Source of the DNA: a virus
Strand: one strand, 5' to 3'
IMG/VR virus record: IMGVR_UViG_3300047551_002822
Location: 1-27,332 of that record
DNA length: 27,332 nt
Shown here one piece after another: positions 1 to 7,058 of this stretch (position 1 is the stretch's first letter; every line of letters starts with the position of its first letter). The notes beneath the pieces are model-generated. The model saw nothing but the letters and a program-made list of their open reading frames with translations. It searched no databases and had not been told where the DNA came from. A program made the translations under genes and the position numbers.

Positions 1-18
1 TTTCTAGGAGGTGTAAAG
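1..18 (+). repeat. Cassette repeat, copy A (right arm only, cut by window edge)
   Basis: The first bases read TTCTAGG-N3-TGTAAAG, which matches the right arm of copy D at 16710-16726 with identical internal spacing. The left arm would lie before the window. The same bases supply an AGGAGG ribosome-binding site for the gene starting at 18, so the resemblance could partly reflect a Shine-Dalgarno context (7048 and 7814 also have CTAGGAGGT). The exact TGTAAAG half argues for a true repeat copy. Confidence 0.5.
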
Positions 19-539
19 TGGCAGGGCCATTGCCAGTTATTAACGTTAGCACCGGGGAAACCTTTGTCAGTCTGGAGGAGGCGGGGCGCTCTATTGGTCG
101 TCGCGGTACTGAAATATCCAAAGCCATCGCCCTTGGGCATCGGTGCGGAGGGCATGAGTGGCGGTTTGCTCAAAAGTCCGTATCACCCCGGATTGGCCAC
201 GGGTCGGGTCGGAAGCGGCCGGTGCGGCGACTAGATACCGGGCAGTGCTTTCCTAGCGCCCAGGAGGCCAGCCTATCGCTAGGGACTGGATCAGCTACGT
301 TGGTGTGGATCGCTATTGCCATGGGGAGACGATGCGGCGGAACGTTTTGGGAGTATCTTGACAGCCCGCTTGACCCGCTTCCGGTGCGACGAGGGACACG
401 AATCCTCTGTGTTGAGACACGCATTGTTTACGATTCTGCCAGCGCGGCGGGCAAGGCGTTATTTGTTTCTGGGTCGGCTATCGGTAACGCCGCAAGGACT
501 GGCAAGACCTGTCTGGGCTACCACTGGCGAAGAATTTGA
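18..539 (+). CDS. Triple NUMOD1-like DNA-binding protein
   Basis: The 173-residue protein is built from three successive units of about 45-50 residues. Each has the pattern of a NUMOD1-type helix-turn-helix module of homing-endonuclease accessory regions: a short strand, a 'tGe.F.S..eAg..lg' stretch, then a helix and 'G..cGG..W'. The units lie near residues 7-50, 68-113 and 126-173. No HNH, GIY-YIG or LAGLIDADG nuclease motif is present, so it looks like a stand-alone DNA-binding protein or a nuclease that has lost its catalytic part. The GTG start is supported by AGGAGG six bases upstream. It sits between cassette repeats A and B, which suggests a mobile or exchangeable gene. The family call is by pattern and the function is unknown. 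Confidence 0.75.
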   Translation: MAGPLPVINVSTGETFVSLEEAGRSIGRRGTEISKAIALGHRCGGHEWRFAQKSVSPRIGHGSGRKRPVRRLDTGQCFPSAQEASLSLGTGSATLVWIAIAMGRRCGGTFWEYLDSPLDPLPVRRGTRILCVETRIVYDSASAAGKALFVSGSAIGNAARTGKTCLGYHWRRI

Positions 540-542
540 GCG

Positions 543-598
543 ACTTTACAGGCCCTAGAAAAAATTATTTTCAGTATGTGAAAAGCGGAGACTATTAG
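543..598 (+). repeat. Cassette repeat, copy B
   Basis: This is a 56-bp copy of the direct-repeat family: ACTTTACA, then CCCTAGA, an A/T-rich centre with AATTATTTTC, GTGAAAAG and finally AGACTATTAG. It ends exactly at the ATG of rusA, so its last 20 bases also serve as that gene's leader (GCGGAG as ribosome-binding site). Other copies are at 16157, 16684 and 26456, all in plus orientation and all between genes. Confidence 0.85.
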
Positions 599-955
599 AT
601 GAACTATGTCCTTGAATTAGAGGGTTGTGTCGTCCCCAAGGCGCGTCCACGGGGCAATAACAAAGGCACGTTTTATACCCAGACCAGCTACAGGCTTTGG
701 AAAGATGCGGCCATTGCTCACCTTAGAAAGCAACAACCCCCGCTCAAATTGTCAGGGGTTCGGCTCGATGTGGTGTTAGAAGGGAAACATTCCCGCCGGG
801 GAGATGCGGATAACATTATCGGGTCACTGATGGACGCCTTGGTGCAAGCCGGGATTCTAGCTAACGATAATCTGGTTTGTGTGACGGGGATTAGCCTGGA
901 GCTTAACTATAACCAGGACAACCCCAGAACCTATATTGCTATCTCGCCCGCTTAG
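599..955 (+). CDS. rusA: RusA-family Holliday-junction resolvase
   Basis: The 118-residue length is normal for RusA. The N-terminus has the family PKARPR motif (residues 13-18), and the core has GDADNII followed by LMDAL and ANDN. The acidic residues D69 or D71, D79 and D90 match the catalytic aspartates of RusA, which binds Mg2+ and cuts four-way junctions symmetrically as a dimer. In phages it resolves branched replication or recombination intermediates before packaging. The start abuts repeat copy B. The end overlaps the convergent DUF2163 gene by four bases. Confidence 0.9.
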   Translation: MNYVLELEGCVVPKARPRGNNKGTFYTQTSYRLWKDAAIAHLRKQQPPLKLSGVRLDVVLEGKHSRRGDADNIIGSLMDALVQAGILANDNLVCVTGISLELNYNQDNPRTYIAISPA

Positions 956-1779
956 CTTGGGTAGGCGTTCAGGTCGGAACTGGTGGGCATCCAATTCCCG
1001 CCAGTGAAAAAGCCTCCAAAATTATCGGTATTAGCGAACTCGGTGCAACGTGTCCAAGTGCCATTGCAGGCGGGGATGGCCATCACCTCATCGCCCACCT
1101 CAAAATCATAGGGCGGAGTGTTTTTAAGTCCAATGGTACTGCCGGAGACAAAATCGATGTCTAGCCTAAAATACTGATTCGCCCCGGAGAGAACTTGGAC
1201 ATAACCCCCGGCGGAGGACTGATTGAACCATTGAGGCTCATCAAAGGATGCGCTGATGGTGAACTGAAATTGTGAGCTAACAGCGGTGATGGTTCCTGTC
1301 ACGGCAAAGAATGTTTTGTCCAGCCCGCATCGATCATCATCTAAGCGCTTTGTCCAGCGGCAAACGGGGCTAATGGATTGATTAACTGCCTGGTTAAGCT
1401 TGTCCTCTTTGGAACGGATTTCAAAGTAAAAGGTTGAATCATCCAGGGAAATTTCCCCGACCTGTCCTTTGGCAAGAATAATGCCATCATCAATAGTGGC
1501 GGGAAGGTCAATAAAGTCAACAATAGCGGCGGTTACTGTAGCGCCTTGGTATAGCCCGCCTCTGATGTCTTTTGAAGAGATTATGTCAGCATCAAGAAAA
1601 GATTTGACCTCAAAATTGTCGGGGGAAAGGTCTAATTTCTTGGTGAATGCGGTGGGGTCTAGGGCTGTATTTGCTTGGTAGGTTAGCCCATCAATAACCA
1701 AATCCTGATCGTGCGAGGTGAACCCTAGGGAAATATCGTCTCTGGTTGTGATCTTGACGCAGTAACAAAGGGTTTGCAT
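952..1779 (-). CDS. DUF2163 / phage BR0599-type tail-hub protein
   Basis: The 275-residue protein resembles the DUF2163 family, the tail-hub protein equivalent to gp13 of the Rhodobacter gene-transfer agent. Typical features are the opening 'CVKITTRD....GFTSHDQDL.IDG..Y' and the C-terminal part with conserved cysteines (CRWTKRLDDDRCGLD around residues 139-153, then ACNGTWTRCTEF around 237-248). The expected partner, a DUF2460 protein, is also present (3997-5373), but a divergent plus-strand cassette separates the two, whereas they are normally adjacent. The start is only 24 bases from the divergent endolysin gene, and I see no clear ribosome-binding site. The family call is from sequence pattern. 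Confidence 0.75.
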   Translation of the reverse strand: MQTLCYCVKITTRDDISLGFTSHDQDLVIDGLTYQANTALDPTAFTKKLDLSPDNFEVKSFLDADIISSKDIRGGLYQGATVTAAIVDFIDLPATIDDGIILAKGQVGEISLDDSTFYFEIRSKEDKLNQAVNQSISPVCRWTKRLDDDRCGLDKTFFAVTGTITAVSSQFQFTISASFDEPQWFNQSSAGGYVQVLSGANQYFRLDIDFVSGSTIGLKNTPPYDFEVGDEVMAIPACNGTWTRCTEFANTDNFGGFFTGGNWMPTSSDLNAYPS

Positions 1780-1803
1780 TTTAGTATTGGCTGGACATAG
1801 TTA

Positions 1804-2469
1804 ATGTTAATTATGAAGCTCCAGCATCTGCTAGGTATTAATGACACGTTGGCAGTCGATAGACTACCGCAGGAAGCGTCCAAAGAACTGCAACTAGCGC
1901 TAACCTCTCTGGGCTATAGCGTGGGTGATATTGACGGCATTGTAGGGGCTAAAACCCGCTATGCCTGGAAGCGGTTTAAGGAGGATAATCACCAGGACAG
2001 AGTCGGAGAAATCGGGTCGGGTTCTATTGCTATTTTGCAGTCTAAGTTGTTGAAGTCTCCCGTCGCCCAGGAGGCTATTGACTGGCGCAATGAGAAGCAA
2101 AAGATTTCAGAGTATTTCACCGTGGGGGAGGTAACAAAGGGCGACCCTCGGCGTATTCCATCTGACCCCAAGGTTATTAAAAACATTCTGAGTCTGGCGA
2201 GGGAGTTGGACAAAGTTCGGGAGGCGTGGGGCAGTCCGATTCGGGTAACGTCCTGGTATCGGCCTCCGGCGGTTAATGCGTCCGTGGGAGGAGCAAGGAG
2301 TAGTCAACACTTAACCGGCTCAGCGGCGGACATAGCCCCCCATGATGGAAGTATCCAACAATTTCAGTCCTGGCTAGATAAGCGGTGGGATAAAGCTCTG
2401 GGGTACGGGGCAAAAAAAGGCTTTGTCCATGTTGATCTGCGTCCTGGCAGGCTTCGTTGGAATTATTAG
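1804..2469 (+). CDS. Endolysin: peptidoglycan-binding domain plus M15-type zinc peptidase
   Basis: The N-terminal part (residues about 25-85) matches a PG_binding_1 domain with 'LGY.VGDIDGIVGAKTR.A...F'. The C-terminal part (about 100-221) is a peptidase M15 domain with SSQHLTGSAADI and GFVHVDLR...RWNY. H169, D176 and H209 are the predicted zinc ligands. Such enzymes cleave D-Ala containing peptide cross-links, and the predicted role is host lysis. No signal peptide is seen, so a holin would be needed; candidates are at 9002-9860. An alternative ATG lies at 1813 (MKLQHLL); neither start has a good ribosome-binding site. This is the first gene of a four-gene plus-strand cassette. Confidence 0.88.
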   Translation: MLIMKLQHLLGINDTLAVDRLPQEASKELQLALTSLGYSVGDIDGIVGAKTRYAWKRFKEDNHQDRVGEIGSGSIAILQSKLLKSPVAQEAIDWRNEKQKISEYFTVGEVTKGDPRRIPSDPKVIKNILSLARELDKVREAWGSPIRVTSWYRPPAVNASVGGARSSQHLTGSAADIAPHDGSIQQFQSWLDKRWDKALGYGAKKGFVHVDLRPGRLRWNY

Positions 2470-2497
2470 TATTTAAGCAAGTTTTATAGGAGAAAAA

Positions 2498-2812
2498 ATG
2501 GCAACGATTACGCCCAAGTTTCTAGGCGGCATAACGCTAACCAGTACGCCAACAGACGCTTACGTTTGTCCGGCAGATACTACGACACGGGTAGAGCATC
2601 TGATTATTTCTAACGGCTCAACAGCGGGAACCGTGACAGTTGCCTTCCGCCGGTCTAGCACAGATCGAGAGTTGCTAAATGGCTATACAATTACCGCCAA
2701 TGGCATTCTAGAGTTGTTCAACGTGATTTTAGAGGCTGGGGACTCTATCAGGGCTTCGGCTACTACTACCACTGGCGCAAAAATCACTTTGTTTGGGACT
2801 GAAAGTGTTTAG
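2498..2812 (+). CDS. Small beta-rich phage structural protein, unrecognised
   Basis: The 104-residue protein is rich in Thr, Ser, Ala and Gly and predicted to be mostly beta strands, with no cysteine pair or catalytic motif. A good ribosome-binding site (AGGAG, six bases before ATG) supports the start. It sits between the endolysin and two fibre-like genes, so it is probably a virion surface or fibre-associated protein. I recognise no specific family. Confidence 0.7.
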   Translation: MATITPKFLGGITLTSTPTDAYVCPADTTTRVEHLIISNGSTAGTVTVAFRRSSTDRELLNGYTITANGILELFNVILEAGDSIRASATTTTGAKITLFGTESV

Positions 2813-3302
2813 AACTGAGACGCTCAGAACGGATCTAGCCTTTGCTACCAATCAGGGGACGACGCAGGCATCTAGCGACTTCCCCGGACTTCAGTCTGGC
2901 GTCAGAGCAAACATGGGGCAGGCTGAACCGGCGGAGTCTAGTCCAGCTATTGTTGCCTCCCCAGTTCGCGTCGATTTGGGGCGGATAACTATTCCCTCTG
3001 GGCGGAAAACCCAACGCATTGCATCTGTATCAACGGAGCAGGTTCTGACTCTTTCCAGCGAATACTGGCAGTTTTTGACTCCCACTGTATCCAGTGTTGT
3101 GGTTAAGTTGCCATCGGTTACGGGTAGCGATTATTTTGAGTGTGAGATTGCCAATGTAGGTGCTGGAACTAATGCGTTGGCTATCCAAGAGTTCAGTGGT
3201 ACGGCAATTGTTACTCTGGTGAATTCTGGGGATAAAAACCGTTCTATTTATGCCTATTGGGATGGCTCCACTTGGCAGGTATGGATTAGAGGATATTATT
3301 AA
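2805..3302 (+). CDS. Putative tail-fibre or baseplate-associated protein
   Basis: This protein is about 165 residues long. The GTG at 2805 overlaps the previous stop codon, a typical coupled arrangement; a TTG at 2793 is the alternative. The C-terminal half (about residues 80-165) is a beta-rich segment ending in YWDGSTWQVWIRGYY, similar in style to C-terminal repeats of phage fibre and appendage proteins that describe a vector of 'values' on a beta scaffold. Its stop shares a base with the next ATG (TAATG). No enzyme motif is visible, and the structural role is inferred from context and composition. Confidence 0.65.
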   Translation: MFRTETLRTDLAFATNQGTTQASSDFPGLQSGVRANMGQAEPAESSPAIVASPVRVDLGRITIPSGRKTQRIASVSTEQVLTLSSEYWQFLTPTVSSVVVKLPSVTGSDYFECEIANVGAGTNALAIQEFSGTAIVTLVNSGDKNRSIYAYWDGSTWQVWIRGYY

Positions 3303-4000
3303 TGGCTAATATTGTTTACAAAGGGCGTAGTATTATAGGTGAGCCGGGTGTAGATAGTCTTATATCAAGCGTTAGTCTTGTTAATAACTTTTTATACTCA
3401 AAGGATCTGGAGTATTTTGGCGTAAGAAGTGGGAGCCCTTCTATTTCAACTGAACAGTGTAAGTGGGCAAGCCTTGGCTTTACTAGGTCTCTGAAAATAC
3501 CCACCGGAGCATGGATACAAATAAATAGCGGTGGAACCGGAATCTTTGACGGCAATTTTACCGTTGAGGGGTGGGTTTATCCCCTCTCTATTGCATCGGA
3601 TCAGGTTATTCTTAGTTGCTCATCCACCGGGGACAACTTTAATGCGTATACGTTTCTATTACAGGTGTCTTCTGGTGGTGCTGTAAGGTTCGCCATTGGC
3701 AACGAAAATGGGACGGGCTACCGATACGACCAGACAAGTGTGACCGGAGTTATTGCCGCAAATACCTGGAGTTTTATCCAGGTTACCGTCACTGGCACGA
3801 GCGTATCAGTGAGGTTAAATGATAACCGAATACTATCGGGCAATTTGTCTGGGGCCGTAGCTCACGCTTTTTCGACCTATAGAATAGGAAGGCTTGGGGC
3901 TGGATTAGACCGTTTTTACAATGGCTACCTTCAGGGAATACGGATAACTCGGGCCGCCCGTATTGAGTCCGTCCCCACAGCCCCCTTTTACAACCTTTAA
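3302..4000 (+). CDS. LamG / concanavalin A-like lectin-fold phage protein
   Basis: Residues about 65-232 show the LamG-like jellyroll pattern: 'FTVEGWVYP', 'TFLLQV..GG.VRFAIGN', 'ANTWSFIQVTV', 'YRIGRLG', ending with 'YNGYLQGIRITRAARIES...PF'. The closing signature is typical of LamG_3 domains in phage fibres and appendages that bind carbohydrate. The role in host recognition is inferred. It is the last gene of the plus cassette, and its stop codon overlaps the stop of the convergent DUF2460 gene by three bases, leaving no room for a terminator between them. Confidence 0.8.
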   Translation: MANIVYKGRSIIGEPGVDSLISSVSLVNNFLYSKDLEYFGVRSGSPSISTEQCKWASLGFTRSLKIPTGAWIQINSGGTGIFDGNFTVEGWVYPLSIASDQVILSCSSTGDNFNAYTFLLQVSSGGAVRFAIGNENGTGYRYDQTSVTGVIAANTWSFIQVTVTGTSVSVRLNDNRILSGNLSGAVAHAFSTYRIGRLGAGLDRFYNGYLQGIRITRAARIESVPTAPFYNL

Positions 4001-5373
4001 GGCAACCAGACAAACTTTAACCTTACTTGACAACTCGCTCCACTAAAGGGGCCCAAGTTTTGGGGATCGTTTTCTATAGCTGTTCCTGATACGGTTGAGC
4101 CGGTACCTATTAACACATCTGGCCCCGTTTCATAGAGCGCTGTTCCAACATCCTCCCAATTGTAAGCGTACTGAAATAGCGTTCCTGGCGTTAGTGACGG
4201 CGTGGTAAAAGAGCCTATTGTACCCTGAGAGTCCCAGAGTCCCTTGACTAGATATATTTGCGCGGTTTCTGGAACGCTGACATTGGTTGTCGTAAAAGTA
4301 AAACTCCATGTGGTGCCGATCTCGGCAGGTTGAGGACTGAAATACGAAAAATCCTCGATGTGTTCTATTGGATCGGGCGGTGGTGGGGGAGCCAAGGCCA
4401 ATTCCGTTGCAACGACCTCTAACCCTGACAACTGCCAGACGGATTGTTCCCCCAGAGACAATTCAAGCTGAGCGGTCAAGTTATCTGATGCAAACCTGAC
4501 GCCGACCCCATCATAGGTAAACCCTAGTTTGCGGCCTTTGCAGGCATTAAACAAAGCACAAAATAGATCAACCTCTTTTTGATAGAGGGCGTTATCCCCA
4601 AACTTGTAGATTGCTTTGTTCCCAGACAGCGTTATCCGCGCTTCTTTTTTAGACTGACTCGATTCAATCCGAGTAACGGTGCTTGTCCCCTTGGTTACTT
4701 CCGGCAATGGCGAGGGTTCAAAGGTATAGATTAAGTCCGTAAAATCAGCTTCGGTGTAGCCGTAGACCTTGGGATAATTGTCCTCAACCAATTGCAGTCC
4801 AATTACCCGATAAGCGTCATAGGAACCGTACTCAGCGCTTTCCATGGTGAGCAATTCTAGCTCAATCTCATCCAGGTCAAAGCGCACCGGCAAATCGTAC
4901 TCACACTCAACCGTCAGCCCCGCACTGCCCCCGGTGACAATACCAGAATTTAAGTCAATGGTTGGGCCGCTCGTCGGACTTCCCCCAGAGTAAAAAACTG
5001 TTGTCCCTGCCTTGACTTTGCGGATGGTTTTATAACAATTTACCCCAGCAACTGTGTATCGTTTGGCTAGCTGATACTCCCCAGCAGTTGCTGTCTCAAT
5101 TAATACGCCCTGTGTGGTTACGTCCGGTGCTAACTCAACCTCAACACCGGAAGTTTTATAATCCAAGGGATTAGCGAATCGGAAGCCCTCATACTTACCC
5201 TTTCTGGCTTCAAAGAATCCCTTCAGGTAGATAAATTCATCCTTAGTTAATATCATGTCCGAGGCGGAGAAACTATAGCGCGGCTCCACAATTCGGGAGT
5301 AGCGTATCTCCGCCCCCGCCCCATTTTGCAGGATCAGCGTATCAAACGATACGACCACCTGCCATTTGGTCAT
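3997..5373 (-). CDS. DUF2460-type tail protein with duplicated core and C-terminal extension
   Basis: I chose the ATG at 5373 (MTKWQVV) over an in-frame codon at 5481, because the longer version would overlap the upstream gene; a weak GGAA precedes it. Residues about 1-180 match DUF2460, the gp12-like distal tail/hub component of gene-transfer agents: 'GAEIRYSRIVEPRYSF', 'FFEARKGKYEGFRFANP', 'PVRFDLDEIELELL'. A second, weaker copy follows, with 'LFNACKGRKLGFTYDG' near residues 274-289. A proline run near 329-333 then links to a beta-rich C-terminal domain of about 120 residues. The tandem duplication and extension are unusual for the family. Confidence 0.78.
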   Translation of the reverse strand: MTKWQVVVSFDTLILQNGAGAEIRYSRIVEPRYSFSASDMILTKDEFIYLKGFFEARKGKYEGFRFANPLDYKTSGVEVELAPDVTTQGVLIETATAGEYQLAKRYTVAGVNCYKTIRKVKAGTTVFYSGGSPTSGPTIDLNSGIVTGGSAGLTVECEYDLPVRFDLDEIELELLTMESAEYGSYDAYRVIGLQLVEDNYPKVYGYTEADFTDLIYTFEPSPLPEVTKGTSTVTRIESSQSKKEARITLSGNKAIYKFGDNALYQKEVDLFCALFNACKGRKLGFTYDGVGVRFASDNLTAQLELSLGEQSVWQLSGLEVVATELALAPPPPPDPIEHIEDFSYFSPQPAEIGTTWSFTFTTTNVSVPETAQIYLVKGLWDSQGTIGSFTTPSLTPGTLFQYAYNWEDVGTALYETGPDVLIGTGSTVSGTAIENDPQNLGPFSGASCQVRLKFVWLP

Positions 5374-5405
5374 GAATAATTCCAGTCGGGATTCATTGAA
5401 GCTCG

Positions 5406-5762
5406 TCAAACCGCCCAACCCCCACAGTAATAATTGGTAAATAACCGTTGGAGCCTTGCCCCATAGCTCGTCAAACTCCAATCATTCGGGGAGATGTTGC
5501 TATTATTGCCAGACCCAAATTCAACCTCATCGTTGCGGGACTTGAGCCGTTTCACATCACCCCTGGCAGAAACACCACCAACATTGTTTTCTAACTGAAG
5601 ATAATGGGCCACGGCTAGCCCTAGAGCCTGGGGTTGAACATTTTCAGGAAAGCCAATAAAGCCGTTATACTCCAGCCCGATCTGCTCAATCATCTGCTCA
5701 ACAAGGGACTGGTCTAGGGACTCAAAAGCCGGGAACTTGGTTATAAATTCGGTGTAGGTCAT
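5406..5762 (-). CDS. DUF4054-type head-tail connector protein
   Basis: The 118-residue protein fits the DUF4054 family of head-completion or adaptor proteins: 'FITKFPAFESL', a helical bundle with 'LAVAHYLQL', a 'GGVSARGDVKRLKS..DEV' segment, and 'WSLTSYGARLQRLFTNYY' at the end. Such proteins assemble on the portal to link head and tail. It begins with an ATGA overlap with the preceding gene, showing translational coupling. It lies three genes after the major capsid protein, the usual place for adaptors. The family call is by pattern. Confidence 0.68.
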   Translation of the reverse strand: MTYTEFITKFPAFESLDQSLVEQMIEQIGLEYNGFIGFPENVQPQALGLAVAHYLQLENNVGGVSARGDVKRLKSRNDEVEFGSGNNSNISPNDWSLTSYGARLQRLFTNYYCGGWAV

Positions 5763-6070
5763 GCTTTAGAAACCCGAGGCTTAGCGACTTTCTCAATTTT
5801 GGGGGTTTCGACCACTGGGTTTGGCTCGTCCCGAACGTCAACCACGGGAACACCTTCTAAATGCTTTGGCGCACAACTGGGAGCAGAAACAATATCAAAC
5901 TTACCGCTTTCCAGATAAGACAAAAACAAGGTATGTTGCTTCAATAGATCAACATCTTCATCCGGCACGTTGAGGGTAACACCGGGCAATAATTGAATTT
6001 GTTTAACACCGTTCCCCGCCTTGTAGCCAATCGTATAGGGGCGTAATGTATTGTTTCGGATAGTAGCCAT
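5759..6070 (-). CDS. Small head-region protein, unrecognised
   Basis: This 103-residue protein starts at ATG 6070 (MATIRNN); a TTG two codons upstream is the alternative. The N-terminal 60 residues look folded ('PYTIGYKAGNGVKQIQLLPGVTLNVPDEDVDLLK'). The tail is proline- and lysine-rich and probably disordered. The position between major capsid protein and adaptor matches the small genes that often sit there in phage head operons. No clear ribosome-binding site is seen. It lies immediately after a strong terminator, so its expression depends on readthrough or on an unseen promoter. Confidence 0.7.
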   Translation of the reverse strand: MATIRNNTLRPYTIGYKAGNGVKQIQLLPGVTLNVPDEDVDLLKQHTLFLSYLESGKFDIVSAPSCAPKHLEGVPVVDVRDEPNPVVETPKIEKVAKPRVSKA

Positions 6071-6092
6071 AATCAATATTTATTTAGACACC

Positions 6093-6121
6093 AAATAATA
6101 ATGGGAGGCTTTCACCTCCCA
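6093..6121 (-). terminator. Rho-independent terminator after the major capsid gene
   Basis: On the minus strand a 7-bp G/C-rich stem (TGGGAGG with CCTCCCA, loop of six) is followed by TTATTATTT. It lies 10 bases past the capsid stop. Partial termination here would give more capsid mRNA than downstream connector mRNA. Confidence 0.85.
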
Positions 6122-6130
6122 CTATCAAGC

Positions 6131-7048
6131 TTAAAGCCCTTCGGCGTACCGCATAGAATACGGCTTTAGCAATTGAATCCCGCCCGTCCGCATCATGTTT
6201 GGGGTGATATATTTCAGCCCAACACGCTCGGGAGAAAGGGACATAAATTCCTGAGGAACGTGGAAGCGGATCTTATCAGCCCGAGGACGGAAAGAAACCA
6301 TCATTCCAGTGTTACCAGAACCCTTGCCAGAAAGGTAAGGAACAGGAATCACTTGACGAACGCCACCAGCAAACATCCGTTGATTTTCAAGGAAGAAAGT
6401 CAGCAGGGTTTTGCCCGTAGAAGCGGGAAATTCAGTCTCAACCAAGACATCGAAGTGCTCAGCAGAGATCAGGATAATCTCAGGCATTTCAACATACTTG
6501 GTTTCCGTCCGAGTTTCCTTAGCAAAGTTGGTCAGATCTCGGTAAATCAGAGAAGCGCTTTTGGTGCTCCAGAGGGTGCTAGTACCAGTCCCATCATTGG
6601 GAACCGTATAGCTAGGAACGTTAGGATGATCCAAGAAACCCAGCAGGTTATGCTCGGCGGAACCGTTCCAGGCCACGTTATCCAGTTCCTGCTCCATGAC
6701 CTCCCGAGCGGTGATCGCCAGGGTAGAATCCAGAGGAACATTAGCCGTCCGCGCCTGCTCCATTTCCTGATAGGAGTAGGAATATTGGTTGGCAATAGTC
6801 CGAACATAGCCGGTTCGTTCTTCCAGAAAAGCACTCACCTCGGGAAGATCGTCGGCGCTATTGGCAAGAATTTTGGCAGTACCAACCTTAGTCAGGATTT
6901 TATAGACGTAGGATTCAACCCAGGGGGAAAGGCTGGTATCAATCGGAACGAGCCGACCACTAGCCATCATCCGTTCGGGAAAATCCTGCTCGACAACTAG
7001 ATTCTGGATTTGCTCCAGTGCATTGCGTTCAAATAACGTTAGGGACAT
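6131..7048 (-). CDS. Major capsid protein, DUF2184 (HK97-fold) type
   Basis: The 305-residue protein matches the DUF2184 branch of HK97-fold capsid proteins: an N-terminal helical stretch with 'FPERMMASGRLVPIDTSLSPWVESYVY', a central 'ELDNVAWNGSAEHNLLGFLDHPNV', a P-domain segment 'VEMPEIILISAEHFDVLVE', and a C-terminal 'PQEFMSLSPERVGLKYITPNMMRTGGIQLLKPYSMRY'. Its start has a near-perfect AGGAGG ribosome-binding site, as expected for the most abundant virion protein, and a strong terminator follows. The upstream neighbours are the cement and protease/scaffold proteins. The 275-residue open frame on the opposite strand (6173-7000) is an antisense shadow. Confidence 0.88.
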   Translation of the reverse strand: MSLTLFERNALEQIQNLVVEQDFPERMMASGRLVPIDTSLSPWVESYVYKILTKVGTAKILANSADDLPEVSAFLEERTGYVRTIANQYSYSYQEMEQARTANVPLDSTLAITAREVMEQELDNVAWNGSAEHNLLGFLDHPNVPSYTVPNDGTGTSTLWSTKSASLIYRDLTNFAKETRTETKYVEMPEIILISAEHFDVLVETEFPASTGKTLLTFFLENQRMFAGGVRQVIPVPYLSGKGSGNTGMMVSFRPRADKIRFHVPQEFMSLSPERVGLKYITPNMMRTGGIQLLKPYSMRYAEGL

Positions 7049-7058
7049 TTGTTACCTC

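Noticed and set aside
1-18. Copy A as a plain ribosome-binding site only
   Set aside because: Kept as a partial repeat because TTCTAGG and TGTAAAG are both present with the same spacing as copy D, but the doubt is noted.
6173-7000. 275-residue plus-strand open frame opposite the capsid gene
   Set aside because: Complete antisense overlap with a clearly recognised major capsid protein; product is low-complexity Arg/Asn/Ile-rich with no domain pattern.
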